Below are positions 7,002 through 13,094 of a stretch of DNA of 19,464 bases, piece by piece (the first letter of the stretch is position 1; each line of letters starts with the position of its first letter). The position numbers and the translations under genes were made by a program. This DNA is from JAVBPP01 sp031549535. GTDB lineage: Bacteria > Bacillota > Clostridia > Oscillospirales > Acutalibacteraceae. The notes under the pieces were generated by a model that did no database searches, was not told the origin of the DNA, and saw only the letters and a program-made list of their open reading frames with translations. The stretch lies in contig JAVBPP010000056.1 of assembly GCA_031549535.1 (NCBI GenBank), positions 1-19,464 on the forward strand. The letters run 5' to 3'.

Positions 7002-7934
7002 TCAGCTAATAGCATACAAAATATCATATTCAATATCAGCAATCCAATCCTCGGGAACATTATCGCGCGTCAGCAAACAGAGCAAGGCATTTATATCACA
7101 CAAATGTGCAAGTAAAAGCCAGTCGGACGGTAATTTGTTCTCGGAAACCGAATTGTACCCCTGTTGAAAGGCATCATAAATATTTTCATCTATAAGAGCC
7201 TGGATATCGTCGTCTTTTCTTCTGAAGAAGTGTCCTATATCATGATATATGCTACCAGAATAGGCAAATTCAAAATCAATAAAATATATTCTTTCGTCCG
7301 AAAGTATAATGTTATTATAATTAACATCACCATGGCACAAGACGCTTTGGGATTCAATTTGGTTAAACAAGTCCGGTTTTTCTTTTATAAATTTTCGCAA
7401 TTTTTCAACTGTTTCGGATTGAAGATACTCCGCCGGTTTCCCGTTTAATAAATATAATATTTTTTCGCTTGTTCTCGGAAGTTTTTCCAATACGTTCAAT
7501 TCATCATCAAGCAGCGCATCATACGCATATTCTCTTTCATGTATCGTCGCGCACATTTTTCCGATTTCAAATACCATTTCGGGCGGATATTTTAAATTTT
7601 TCTGTGTATATTGCATGAAGGTTACACCTTCAAGATACTCTGTGATCGTATAAGCAAAGGGAAAGAGTTGCTTGCTGTCATCATAATAATACAATTTTGG
7701 AATATTTATTTTGTCTATCAATTTCTTATATACGGCTATTTCGATTTTATTTGTTACATTTGAATAAAGCTTTAGAAAATATTTTTTTGAGGTTGCTGTA
7801 ACCACATAACCACTGTTTCCCATGCTGTCTTCTATTAGAGAAAAGTCAAGTATTATAAGCGATTTATCAAATTGTGCAAAAAGCAAGGAAATTTCTTTTT
7901 TATCAAGTTTGATGAAATCATTTATTCTATTCAT
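7002..7934 (-). CDS. Aminoglycoside phosphotransferase (APH/choline kinase)-like protein
   Basis: The 310-residue protein has a kinase-like APH fold. An N-lobe beta hairpin GYVVTATSKKYFLKLY (42-57) carries the ATP-binding Lys55, ITEYLEG (97-103) forms the hinge, the Brenner catalytic loop HGDVNYNNII (201-210) has Asp203 and Asn208, and the metal-binding IDFEFAYSG (219-227) has Asp220. The family phosphorylates small alcohols such as aminoglycosides, choline or homoserine; the substrate here is not recognisable, and resistance should not be assumed. The start is the ATG with GAGGCG upstream; a promoter lies in the hairpin module at 7980-8029. The gene is very AT-rich and sits directly downstream of tRNA-Gly on the same strand, which suggests horizontal acquisition. 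Confidence 0.85.
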   Translation of the reverse strand: MNRINDFIKLDKKEISLLFAQFDKSLIILDFSLIEDSMGNSGYVVTATSKKYFLKLYSNVTNKIEIAVYKKLIDKINIPKLYYYDDSKQLFPFAYTITEYLEGVTFMQYTQKNLKYPPEMVFEIGKMCATIHEREYAYDALLDDELNVLEKLPRTSEKILYLLNGKPAEYLQSETVEKLRKFIKEKPDLFNQIESQSVLCHGDVNYNNIILSDERIYFIDFEFAYSGSIYHDIGHFFRRKDDDIQALIDENIYDAFQQGYNSVSENKLPSDWLLLAHLCDINALLCLLTRDNVPEDWIADIEYDILYAIS

Positions 7935-7979
7935 AGTTAATTCGCCTCAACTGTCGACTAAATAATGTTAGCTTGCTTC

Positions 7980-8029
7980 ATTGTAACAAAACCTGCCGAC
8001 AAAGCAACTTAGGCTTTTTCGACAGGTTT
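7980..8029 (-). terminator. Hairpin module: tRNA-Gly terminator overlapping the promoter of the phosphotransferase gene
   Basis: On the minus strand, AAACCTG (8029-8023) and CAGGTTT (7995-7989), with inner AAAGC/GCTTT arms, form a hairpin followed by TTTTGTTAC. It starts 7 nt after the encoded CCA of the tRNA. The same stretch holds TTGCTT (8007-8002) and TACAAT (7985-7980) with 16-nt spacing, placed about 45 nt upstream of the APH-like start. One sequence therefore appears to end one transcript and start the next. Confidence 0.65.
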
Positions 8030-8035
8030 CGGCAT

Positions 8036-8109
8036 TGGAGCGGGTGAGGGGAATCGAACCCCCGTGTTCAGCTTGGGAAGCTGACATTCTACCATTGAAC
8101 TACACCCGC
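8036..8109 (-). tRNA. tRNA-Gly, anticodon CCC
   Basis: The 74-nt cloverleaf on the minus strand has acceptor stem GCGGGTG/CACCCGC, D-arm GTTC..GAAT, anticodon stem TCAGC/GCTGA with loop TTCCCAA (anticodon CCC, reading GGG), and T-arm GGGGG-TTCGATT-CCCCT. The discriminator is U and the CCA end is encoded. It has its own promoter at 8126-8154. Confidence 0.96.
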
Positions 8110-8125
8110 AAAACTTGTATGGGGA

Positions 8126-8154
8126 ATTATACCACATCCTTTTTCAAAAATCAA
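8126..8154 (-). promoter_or_regulatory. Promoter of tRNA-Gly
   Basis: On the minus strand, TTGATT (8154-8149) and a perfect TATAAT (8131-8126) have 17-nt spacing. The first tRNA base at 8109 is 17 nt downstream of the -10. Confidence 0.8.
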
Positions 8155-8190
8155 TTCTTAAAAAAGTTTTTTTATGGCCGCCGCAAAAGC

Positions 8191-8204
8191 CGGAAACGCT
8201 TGCA
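8191..8204 (+). promoter_or_regulatory. cre-like operator (candidate CcpA site) over the operon -35
   Basis: CGGAAACGCTTGCA fits the TGWAANCGNTNWCA catabolite-responsive consensus, including the central AANCGNT core, with mismatches at the first base and at the two W positions. It overlaps the -35 (8200-8205) of the catabolic operon, where binding would repress. A related LacI-family regulator could also bind it; no such gene is in this window. Confidence 0.45.
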
Positions 8205-8227
8205 TTTTCTTCTTAATATGGTAGAAT
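8200..8227 (+). promoter_or_regulatory. Promoter of the uronate catabolic operon
   Basis: TTGCAT (8200-8205) and TAGAAT (8222-8227) are spaced by 16 nt. They lie 42 nt upstream of the first start codon, which is preceded by GGGAGG at 8254-8259. Confidence 0.6.
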
Positions 8228-8269
8228 AAATTGGATAATGTTTGAAATTTTACGGGAGGTTAGTAAGCA

Positions 8270-10282
8270 ATGGCAAGATTTTTGTTTTCCGCATTTTCGG
8301 ACGAGGCCGCCAAGGATCTTGGGGGGCAGATTGCAGCCTGCAAGGCGAACGGCATCACCCACATGGAGCTGCGCAACATTGACGGGAAGAACATTTCGAT
8401 GTATTCCGTGGAAGAAGCAAAGGAACTGAAGAAAGTCCTGGATGCTGCGGGCATGCAGGTCTCCTCTATTGGCTCTTTTTATGGCAAAATGCCCATTACG
8501 GAGGAATTTGACGAGCACTTTGAATGTTTTCAAAACACCGTCCAGGTTGCAAAGGTTTTGGACGCGGAATATATCCGCATGTTCAGCTTTTATATGGATG
8601 AGGATGAGAATCCGCTGGACTATAAAGACGAGGTGCTGCGCCGTGTGACCTTGATGGCGGAATATGCCGAAAAGCGCGGCGTTTTGTGCTGCCACGAAAA
8701 CGAGCGCGGTATCTTCGGCGCATCGCCGGAGAATTGCCTAATTTTGCACGAGGCGCTTGGCGATACGCTGGGCTGCATTCTGGACCCCGCAAACTATATC
8801 CTCTGCGGGCATGACCCCGTGCATGCGCTGGATTTATTGGAGCCTTACATTACCTATATGCATATCAAGGACGCCCTTAAGGCGGAGCAGATTGTTGTGC
8901 CCGCCGGCAAGGGAGACGGCGGCCTGCCCGTCATCCTCTCCCGCCTTGCGCCGAATAAGGCGAAATACTTCCTTTCTGTTGAACCGCACCTCAAGGTCTT
9001 TGCCGGGCTGGACAGCTTTGAGAAGGATCAGGAGCTTATTGACAAAATGAAGGGCTTCGCATATCCGGATAACAGCGCATCCTTTGCGGCGGCCTGCGGC
9101 GCAATCCATGAGCTTGTGGAGCAGGTGCAGCCCCTGCGCTACGGCATCATCGGCGTGGGTAATATGGGCACCTCCCATTTGAATTATTTCTTGAGCGGCG
9201 CGCTGACCGAAATGCGCCTCACCGCTGTGGCGGATATCAATCCCGAGCGCCTGGAGGCGGTGCAGGATGAGCTGCCTGAGCTTGCCTGTTTTAACGATGG
9301 CATTGCCATGATGGAAAGCGGCCTTGTGGACGCGGTTGTTATCGCAACGCCGCACTATGACCATCCGCCGCTTGTTCAGGCTGCGCTGGCGCACAATATC
9401 CATGTGCTGAGCGAGAAGCCCGCCGGTGTTTATACCAAGCAGGTGCGCGAGATGAACGAGTTTGCCGCAAAGAGCGACAAGGTGTTTGCCGTGATGTTCA
9501 ACCAGCGCACCAATCATGTCTACCGCAAGCTGCGCGAATTGGTGCAGGGCGGGGAATACGGCGAGCTGCGCCGCGTCTCCTGGCTGATTACCGATTGGTA
9601 CCGCACACAGGCCTACTACAATTCCGGCGGATGGCGCGCAACCTGGGTCGGTGAAGGCGGCGGCGTTCTGCTGAATCAGTGCCCGCATAACCTTGACCTG
9701 TGGCAGTGGATTTGCGGCATGCCCGCCAAGATTCAGGCAACCTGTCATGAGGGCAAGTGGCATGATATTGAGGTGGAAGATGATGTAACGATTTACGCCG
9801 AATATCCCAACGGCGCAACCGGCGTGTTCATCACCTCCACCGGGGACTATCCGGGCACAAACCGTCTGGAGATTACCATGGATCGCGCAAAGTTTGTCTG
9901 TGAGGGCAATACCATTACTATGTTTGAGTTGGATCAGCCGCTTTCGGAGCATTTGGTAACGGCGACGGCCGGTTTCGGCAAGCCGAAATGCACGAAAAAA
10001 ACTGTGGAGACGGACGGCATGAACGAGCAGCATGTCGGCGTTTTGAACGCCTTTGCCGCGCATATTCTGCACGGCACACCGCTGGTTGCAAAGGGTGAGG
10101 AGGGCATCAACGGCCTCTCCATTTCCAACGCCGCGCACCTCTCCTCCTGGCTGAATCAAAAAATTGACCTGCCGTTGGATGAGGATTTGTTCTATGCCGA
10201 ACTGCAGAAGAAAATTGCATCCTCCAAAGCAAAAACAGCGGTGAGCGAAAGCGTTGCCGGAGATATGAAGGATTCGTTCTAA
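8270..10282 (+). CDS. Fusion: sugar-phosphate isomerase/epimerase-type TIM barrel + Gfo/Idh/MocA oxidoreductase
   Basis: The 670-residue protein has two enzyme domains. Residues 1-275 resemble the xylose-isomerase-like TIM-barrel superfamily, with candidate metal ligands Glu143 (CCHENERG), Asp172 (CILDPANY), His198 (MHIKDA) and Glu238 (LSVEPH). Residues 290-650 are a Gfo/Idh/MocA dehydrogenase: Rossmann motif GVGNMG (295-300), catalytic EKP (382-384), and GGGVLLNQCPHNLD (463-476) with His473. No frameshift or internal ribosome binding site separates the domains. The start ATG has GGGAGG 10 nt upstream. Gfo/Idh/MocA enzymes oxidise or reduce sugar carbons with NAD(P); TIM-barrel partners epimerise or cleave keto-sugars. 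As first gene of an operon ending in the uronate Entner-Doudoroff enzymes, it probably converts an unusual uronate or uronide to an intermediate for the later genes. The substrate is unknown. Confidence 0.9.
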   Translation: MARFLFSAFSDEAAKDLGGQIAACKANGITHMELRNIDGKNISMYSVEEAKELKKVLDAAGMQVSSIGSFYGKMPITEEFDEHFECFQNTVQVAKVLDAEYIRMFSFYMDEDENPLDYKDEVLRRVTLMAEYAEKRGVLCCHENERGIFGASPENCLILHEALGDTLGCILDPANYILCGHDPVHALDLLEPYITYMHIKDALKAEQIVVPAGKGDGGLPVILSRLAPNKAKYFLSVEPHLKVFAGLDSFEKDQELIDKMKGFAYPDNSASFAAACGAIHELVEQVQPLRYGIIGVGNMGTSHLNYFLSGALTEMRLTAVADINPERLEAVQDELPELACFNDGIAMMESGLVDAVVIATPHYDHPPLVQAALAHNIHVLSEKPAGVYTKQVREMNEFAAKSDKVFAVMFNQRTNHVYRKLRELVQGGEYGELRRVSWLITDWYRTQAYYNSGGWRATWVGEGGGVLLNQCPHNLDLWQWICGMPAKIQATCHEGKWHDIEVEDDVTIYAEYPNGATGVFITSTGDYPGTNRLEITMDRAKFVCEGNTITMFELDQPLSEHLVTATAGFGKPKCTKKTVETDGMNEQHVGVLNAFAAHILHGTPLVAKGEEGINGLSISNAAHLSSWLNQKIDLPLDEDLFYAELQKKIASSKAKTAVSESVAGDMKDSF

Positions 10283-10296
10283 TTATATCAGTATAT

Positions 10297-10326
10297 CATG
10301 GGGCGGGCTGCTTTGTCCGCCCCATG
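10297..10326 (+). other. Intercistronic hairpin
   Basis: The perfect 10-bp arms CATGGGGCGG (10297-10306) and CCGCCCCATG (10317-10326) enclose a 10-nt loop. They lie 14 nt after the fusion gene stop and 5 nt before the AAAGGAG site of the next gene. There is no T-run, so this is not a standard terminator; it may stabilise the upstream mRNA or dampen downstream translation. Confidence 0.7.
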
Positions 10327-10346
10327 AAACCAAAGGAGTTGCCGTT

Positions 10347-10973
10347 TTGCATTTACCCGTTCGCTGGGATACCGAAACAATCCGCGCCCGTATGCGCGAT
10401 GGCAGAATTTATTTTTGTGACGATGAGGCTATCATGCGGGAACAGCTGCAGTGCTTGGATTTGCTCTATGACTTTAATCAAACGCGCCCCTCCGAAATGG
10501 AGAAGCGCTCTGGGCTGCTGAAGCAGCTGCTGGCGCAGGTCGGCGAAAACTGCTATATTGAGCCGCCTTTGCACGCCAACTGGGGCAAACATACGCATAT
10601 GGGCAGCAATGTTTACGCCAATTTTAATCTTACGTTGGTGGACGACACGGATATTTTCATTGGGGATAATGTGATGCTTGCACCCAATGTTGTGATTGCA
10701 ACCGCCGGCCATCCGGTTGACCCGGAGCTGCGCAGGCAGGTGGCGCAGTTTAACCTGCCCGTTCGTATCGGGGATAATGTTTGGATTGGCGCGGGAGCGG
10801 TGCTGCTGCCCGGCGTCACAATCGGGGAAAACAGCGTTATCGGTGCAGGGAGCATTGTAACAAAGGATATCCCCGCCAATGTGGTCGCTGTGGGCAATCC
10901 CTGCCGTGTGCTGCGCGAAATTGGGGAGCGTGACAAACGCTTTTATTATCAAGATAAAGAAATTGATTTTTAA
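10347..10973 (+). CDS. Hexapeptide-repeat O-acetyltransferase (maltose/galactoside acetyltransferase-like)
   Basis: The 208-residue protein has an N-terminal maltose-acetyltransferase-like helical region (about 8-60) followed by a left-handed beta-helix of hexapeptide repeats (about 68-190): IGDNVML, IGDNVWIGAGAVLLPGVTIG, ENSVIGAGSIVTKDIPANVV. The catalytic His is His122 in ATAGHPVDPE, and GNPCRVLREI closes the domain, as in LacA/Maa-type enzymes. These transfer acetyl from acetyl-CoA to a sugar hydroxyl. The start is TTG at 10347, 8 nt after AAAGGAG; the ATG at 10324 is out of frame. Lying inside a uronate operon, it may acetylate non-metabolisable or excess sugars for detoxification and export, as proposed for LacA, but this is inference. 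Confidence 0.9.
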   Translation: MHLPVRWDTETIRARMRDGRIYFCDDEAIMREQLQCLDLLYDFNQTRPSEMEKRSGLLKQLLAQVGENCYIEPPLHANWGKHTHMGSNVYANFNLTLVDDTDIFIGDNVMLAPNVVIATAGHPVDPELRRQVAQFNLPVRIGDNVWIGAGAVLLPGVTIGENSVIGAGSIVTKDIPANVVAVGNPCRVLREIGERDKRFYYQDKEIDF

Positions 10974-10981
10974 CGAAAGGC

Positions 10982-12022
10982 GTGATTTCTATTTTTAGAA
11001 CAGCGTTGATTGGCTGCGGCGGCATTTCACGCGTGCATATTCAATGCCTGCTCGCTATGGAGCAGGTGCAGCTCGTTGCGGCGGCAGATGTTCTGCCGGG
11101 CTGTGCCGACAAGATGCAAGCGGCCGAGGGTTGCAAGTTTTATGAAGATTGGGAAGAAATGCTGGAAAAAGAGCGCCCGGACGTGGTGCATATCTGCACA
11201 CCGCACTACCTGCATGTCCCCATGGCGGTGAAGGCGCTTGGCATGGGCATTCATGTGCTCACGGAAAAGCCCTGTGCCATCAACCTCGCCCAGCTTACGC
11301 AGTTGCAGCAGGCGCAGAAAGCCAGCGGAAAGCAGCTGGGCGTATGCTTTCAAAACCGTTACAACAGCTCCAGCCGCTATCTGAAGCAGGCGGTGGAGAG
11401 CGGCAAATACGGCAAGCTGCTGGCCACGCGCGCGTTTGTGACCTGGAACCGCGGGCCGGATTACTTCAATTCCGCCGCATGGCGCGGCACCTGGGCCGAG
11501 GAGGGCGGCGGCGTGATGATCAATCAAGCCATCCACACCCTTGACCTGCTGCAGTATACCTGCGGCAATATTCAAACCATTCAGGCGCATTGCTTTAATG
11601 ATATTTTGGGCGGCGTCATTGAGGTGGAGGACACCGCTACAGCGCAGTTGGAGCTGGACAGCGGTATACGCGCCCTGTTTTTCGCCACCATTTCTTACGC
11701 GGAAGATGCGCCTGTGATGCTGGAAGTGAAGTTTGAAAACGCCGTGCTGCGCCTGGAGAAGGATAGCCTGTATCTCTTCCAAAAAGAGGAGGGGCTCACC
11801 GTAATCAATGAGGAACAGTCCGAACAATCTGTGGGCAAGGGCTATTGGGGCAACGGCCACAAGGCGCTGATCGGCGATTTTTATGATTGCCTTGCCAGCG
11901 GGCGCGCGTTCGCAATCGATGCCTTTGAGGGTGGCAAGGCGGCGCAGGCCGTGCTGCGGATGTATGAATCCTCAAAAAATAATGCCAAAGCGCAAATGAA
12001 CTATAATTTGATAGGAGTGTAA
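10982..12022 (+). CDS. Gfo/Idh/MocA-family sugar dehydrogenase
   Basis: The 346-residue NAD(P)-dependent oxidoreductase has Rossmann motif GCGGIS (11-16), the EKP motif with catalytic Lys96 (95-97), and the C-terminal domain signature GGGVMINQAIHTLD (175-188) with His185 and Asp188. It is a paralogue of the C-terminal half of the fusion protein two genes upstream: both have GTW/ATW followed by EGGGV..NQ..H.LDL.Q..CG. The start is uncertain. GTG at 10982 gives the normal family length, but the nearest Shine-Dalgarno-like AAAGG ends only 1 nt before it. The gene follows the acetyltransferase by 8 bp and its stop overlaps the ribosome binding site region of uxuA. It probably acts on the same or a successive substrate as the fusion enzyme. 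Confidence 0.9.
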   Translation: MISIFRTALIGCGGISRVHIQCLLAMEQVQLVAAADVLPGCADKMQAAEGCKFYEDWEEMLEKERPDVVHICTPHYLHVPMAVKALGMGIHVLTEKPCAINLAQLTQLQQAQKASGKQLGVCFQNRYNSSSRYLKQAVESGKYGKLLATRAFVTWNRGPDYFNSAAWRGTWAEEGGGVMINQAIHTLDLLQYTCGNIQTIQAHCFNDILGGVIEVEDTATAQLELDSGIRALFFATISYAEDAPVMLEVKFENAVLRLEKDSLYLFQKEEGLTVINEEQSEQSVGKGYWGNGHKALIGDFYDCLASGRAFAIDAFEGGKAAQAVLRMYESSKNNAKAQMNYNLIGV

Positions 12023-12029
12023 CTGCTGT

Positions 12030-13094
12030 ATGCAAATGACATTTCGCTGGTTCGGCGCGGATAAGGACACCGTAACGCTGGATCAAATCCGCCAAATCCC
12101 GGGGATGCGCGGCATTGTCCCTGCCCTGCACAACCTGCCCGCGGGCGAGGTCTGGCCGCTGGATCAAATTCTTGCCATGAAGAAAGAGATTGAGGACGCA
12201 GGCCTAACCATGGAGTGCATCGAGAGCGTCAATGTGCACGAGGACATCAAGCTGGGGAACGAAAACGCAGAGAAGTATATTGATAACTACATCGCAACCA
12301 TCCGCAACCTCGGCAAAGCCGGAGTAAAGGTGATTTGCTATAACTTTATGCCCGTGTTTGACTGGACGCGCACCGACCTTTCCATGGCGCTGCCGGACGG
12401 CTCCACCTGCCTTTCCTACAACGGCAAGCAGATAGAGGGCAAAAGCCCTGAGGATATGTTCCGTGAGATTGACGACAATTCCAACGGCTACGCCCTGCCC
12501 GGCTGGGAAAGCGAGCGCATGGGGGAAATCAAGGAGCTGTTTGAGAAGTATAAGGGCATCACAGCAGAGGATTTGCGGCGCAATCTGGTGCATTTTCTCG
12601 AGCGCATTACGCCGGTTTGCGAGGAAAATGGCATCAAGATGGCCATCCATCCGGATGATCCGCCTTGGCCGATTTTTGGTCTGCCGCGTATTATGCGCAA
12701 TATTGATGACCAGCTTTGGCTACTAAACGCCGTGCCGAGCGAGGCAAACGGCCTGACGTTCTGCACCGGTTCTTTGGGCGCAAGCACGGCAAACGACCTG
12801 CCCGCCATGATCCGCAAAGTGGGGAAGCGTATTTATTTCGCCCATCTGCGCAATATCTGCGTGCGGGAAAGCTGGTTTAACGAAACCTCGCACCTTTCCT
12901 CCGACGGTTCGCTGGATATGTATGAAATCATCAAGGCACTGTACGAAAGCGGCTTTGACGGCTACATCCGTCCCGACCACGGGCGCATGCTCTGGGGCGA
13001 AGTCGCGCGGCCGGGCTACGGCCTGTACGACCGCGCGCTGGGAGCGGCGTACCTGAACGGATTGTGGGAAGCCGTGGCGAAGCATGAGAAGTAA
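12030..13094 (+). CDS. uxuA: Mannonate dehydratase
   Basis: The 354-residue enzyme dehydrates D-mannonate to 2-keto-3-deoxygluconate (EC 4.2.1.8), the committed step of hexuronate breakdown. It is recognisable from the UxuA landmarks: N-terminal MTFRWFGADKDTVTLDQIRQ, WPLDQI, VKVICYNFMPVFDWTRTDL, the metal-ligand segments MAIHPDDPPWPIFGLPR (His207), FCTGS (Cys245), AHLRN (His272) and IRPDHGRMLWGE (Asp316, His317). The length is normal for Firmicute UxuA. The start ATG at 12030 follows AGGAG at 11 nt; an ATG two codons later is an alternative. The last 11 nt overlap the next gene, so translation is probably coupled. Confidence 0.97.
   Translation: MQMTFRWFGADKDTVTLDQIRQIPGMRGIVPALHNLPAGEVWPLDQILAMKKEIEDAGLTMECIESVNVHEDIKLGNENAEKYIDNYIATIRNLGKAGVKVICYNFMPVFDWTRTDLSMALPDGSTCLSYNGKQIEGKSPEDMFREIDDNSNGYALPGWESERMGEIKELFEKYKGITAEDLRRNLVHFLERITPVCEENGIKMAIHPDDPPWPIFGLPRIMRNIDDQLWLLNAVPSEANGLTFCTGSLGASTANDLPAMIRKVGKRIYFAHLRNICVRESWFNETSHLSSDGSLDMYEIIKALYESGFDGYIRPDHGRMLWGEVARPGYGLYDRALGAAYLNGLWEAVAKHEK

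Noticed and set aside
7002..7934. Calling the APH-like gene an aminoglycoside resistance determinant
   Set aside because: Only the generic HGD..N and DFE motifs are seen; nothing links it to a known resistance subfamily.
6096..8035. Integron-type gene cassettes with attC sites
   Set aside because: The hairpins lack the GTTRRRY core sites and there is no integrase. A terminator/promoter module explains them better.
8834..10159. Long antisense open frame (441 codons) opposite the TIM-barrel/Gfo fusion
   Set aside because: It is the mirror of GC-rich codons in a clearly conserved gene, with His/Leu/Ala-rich translation, no family motif and no ribosome binding site.
10297..10326. Rho-independent terminator inside the catabolic operon
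   Set aside because: There is a strong hairpin but no following T-run, and a Shine-Dalgarno site and gene follow at once.
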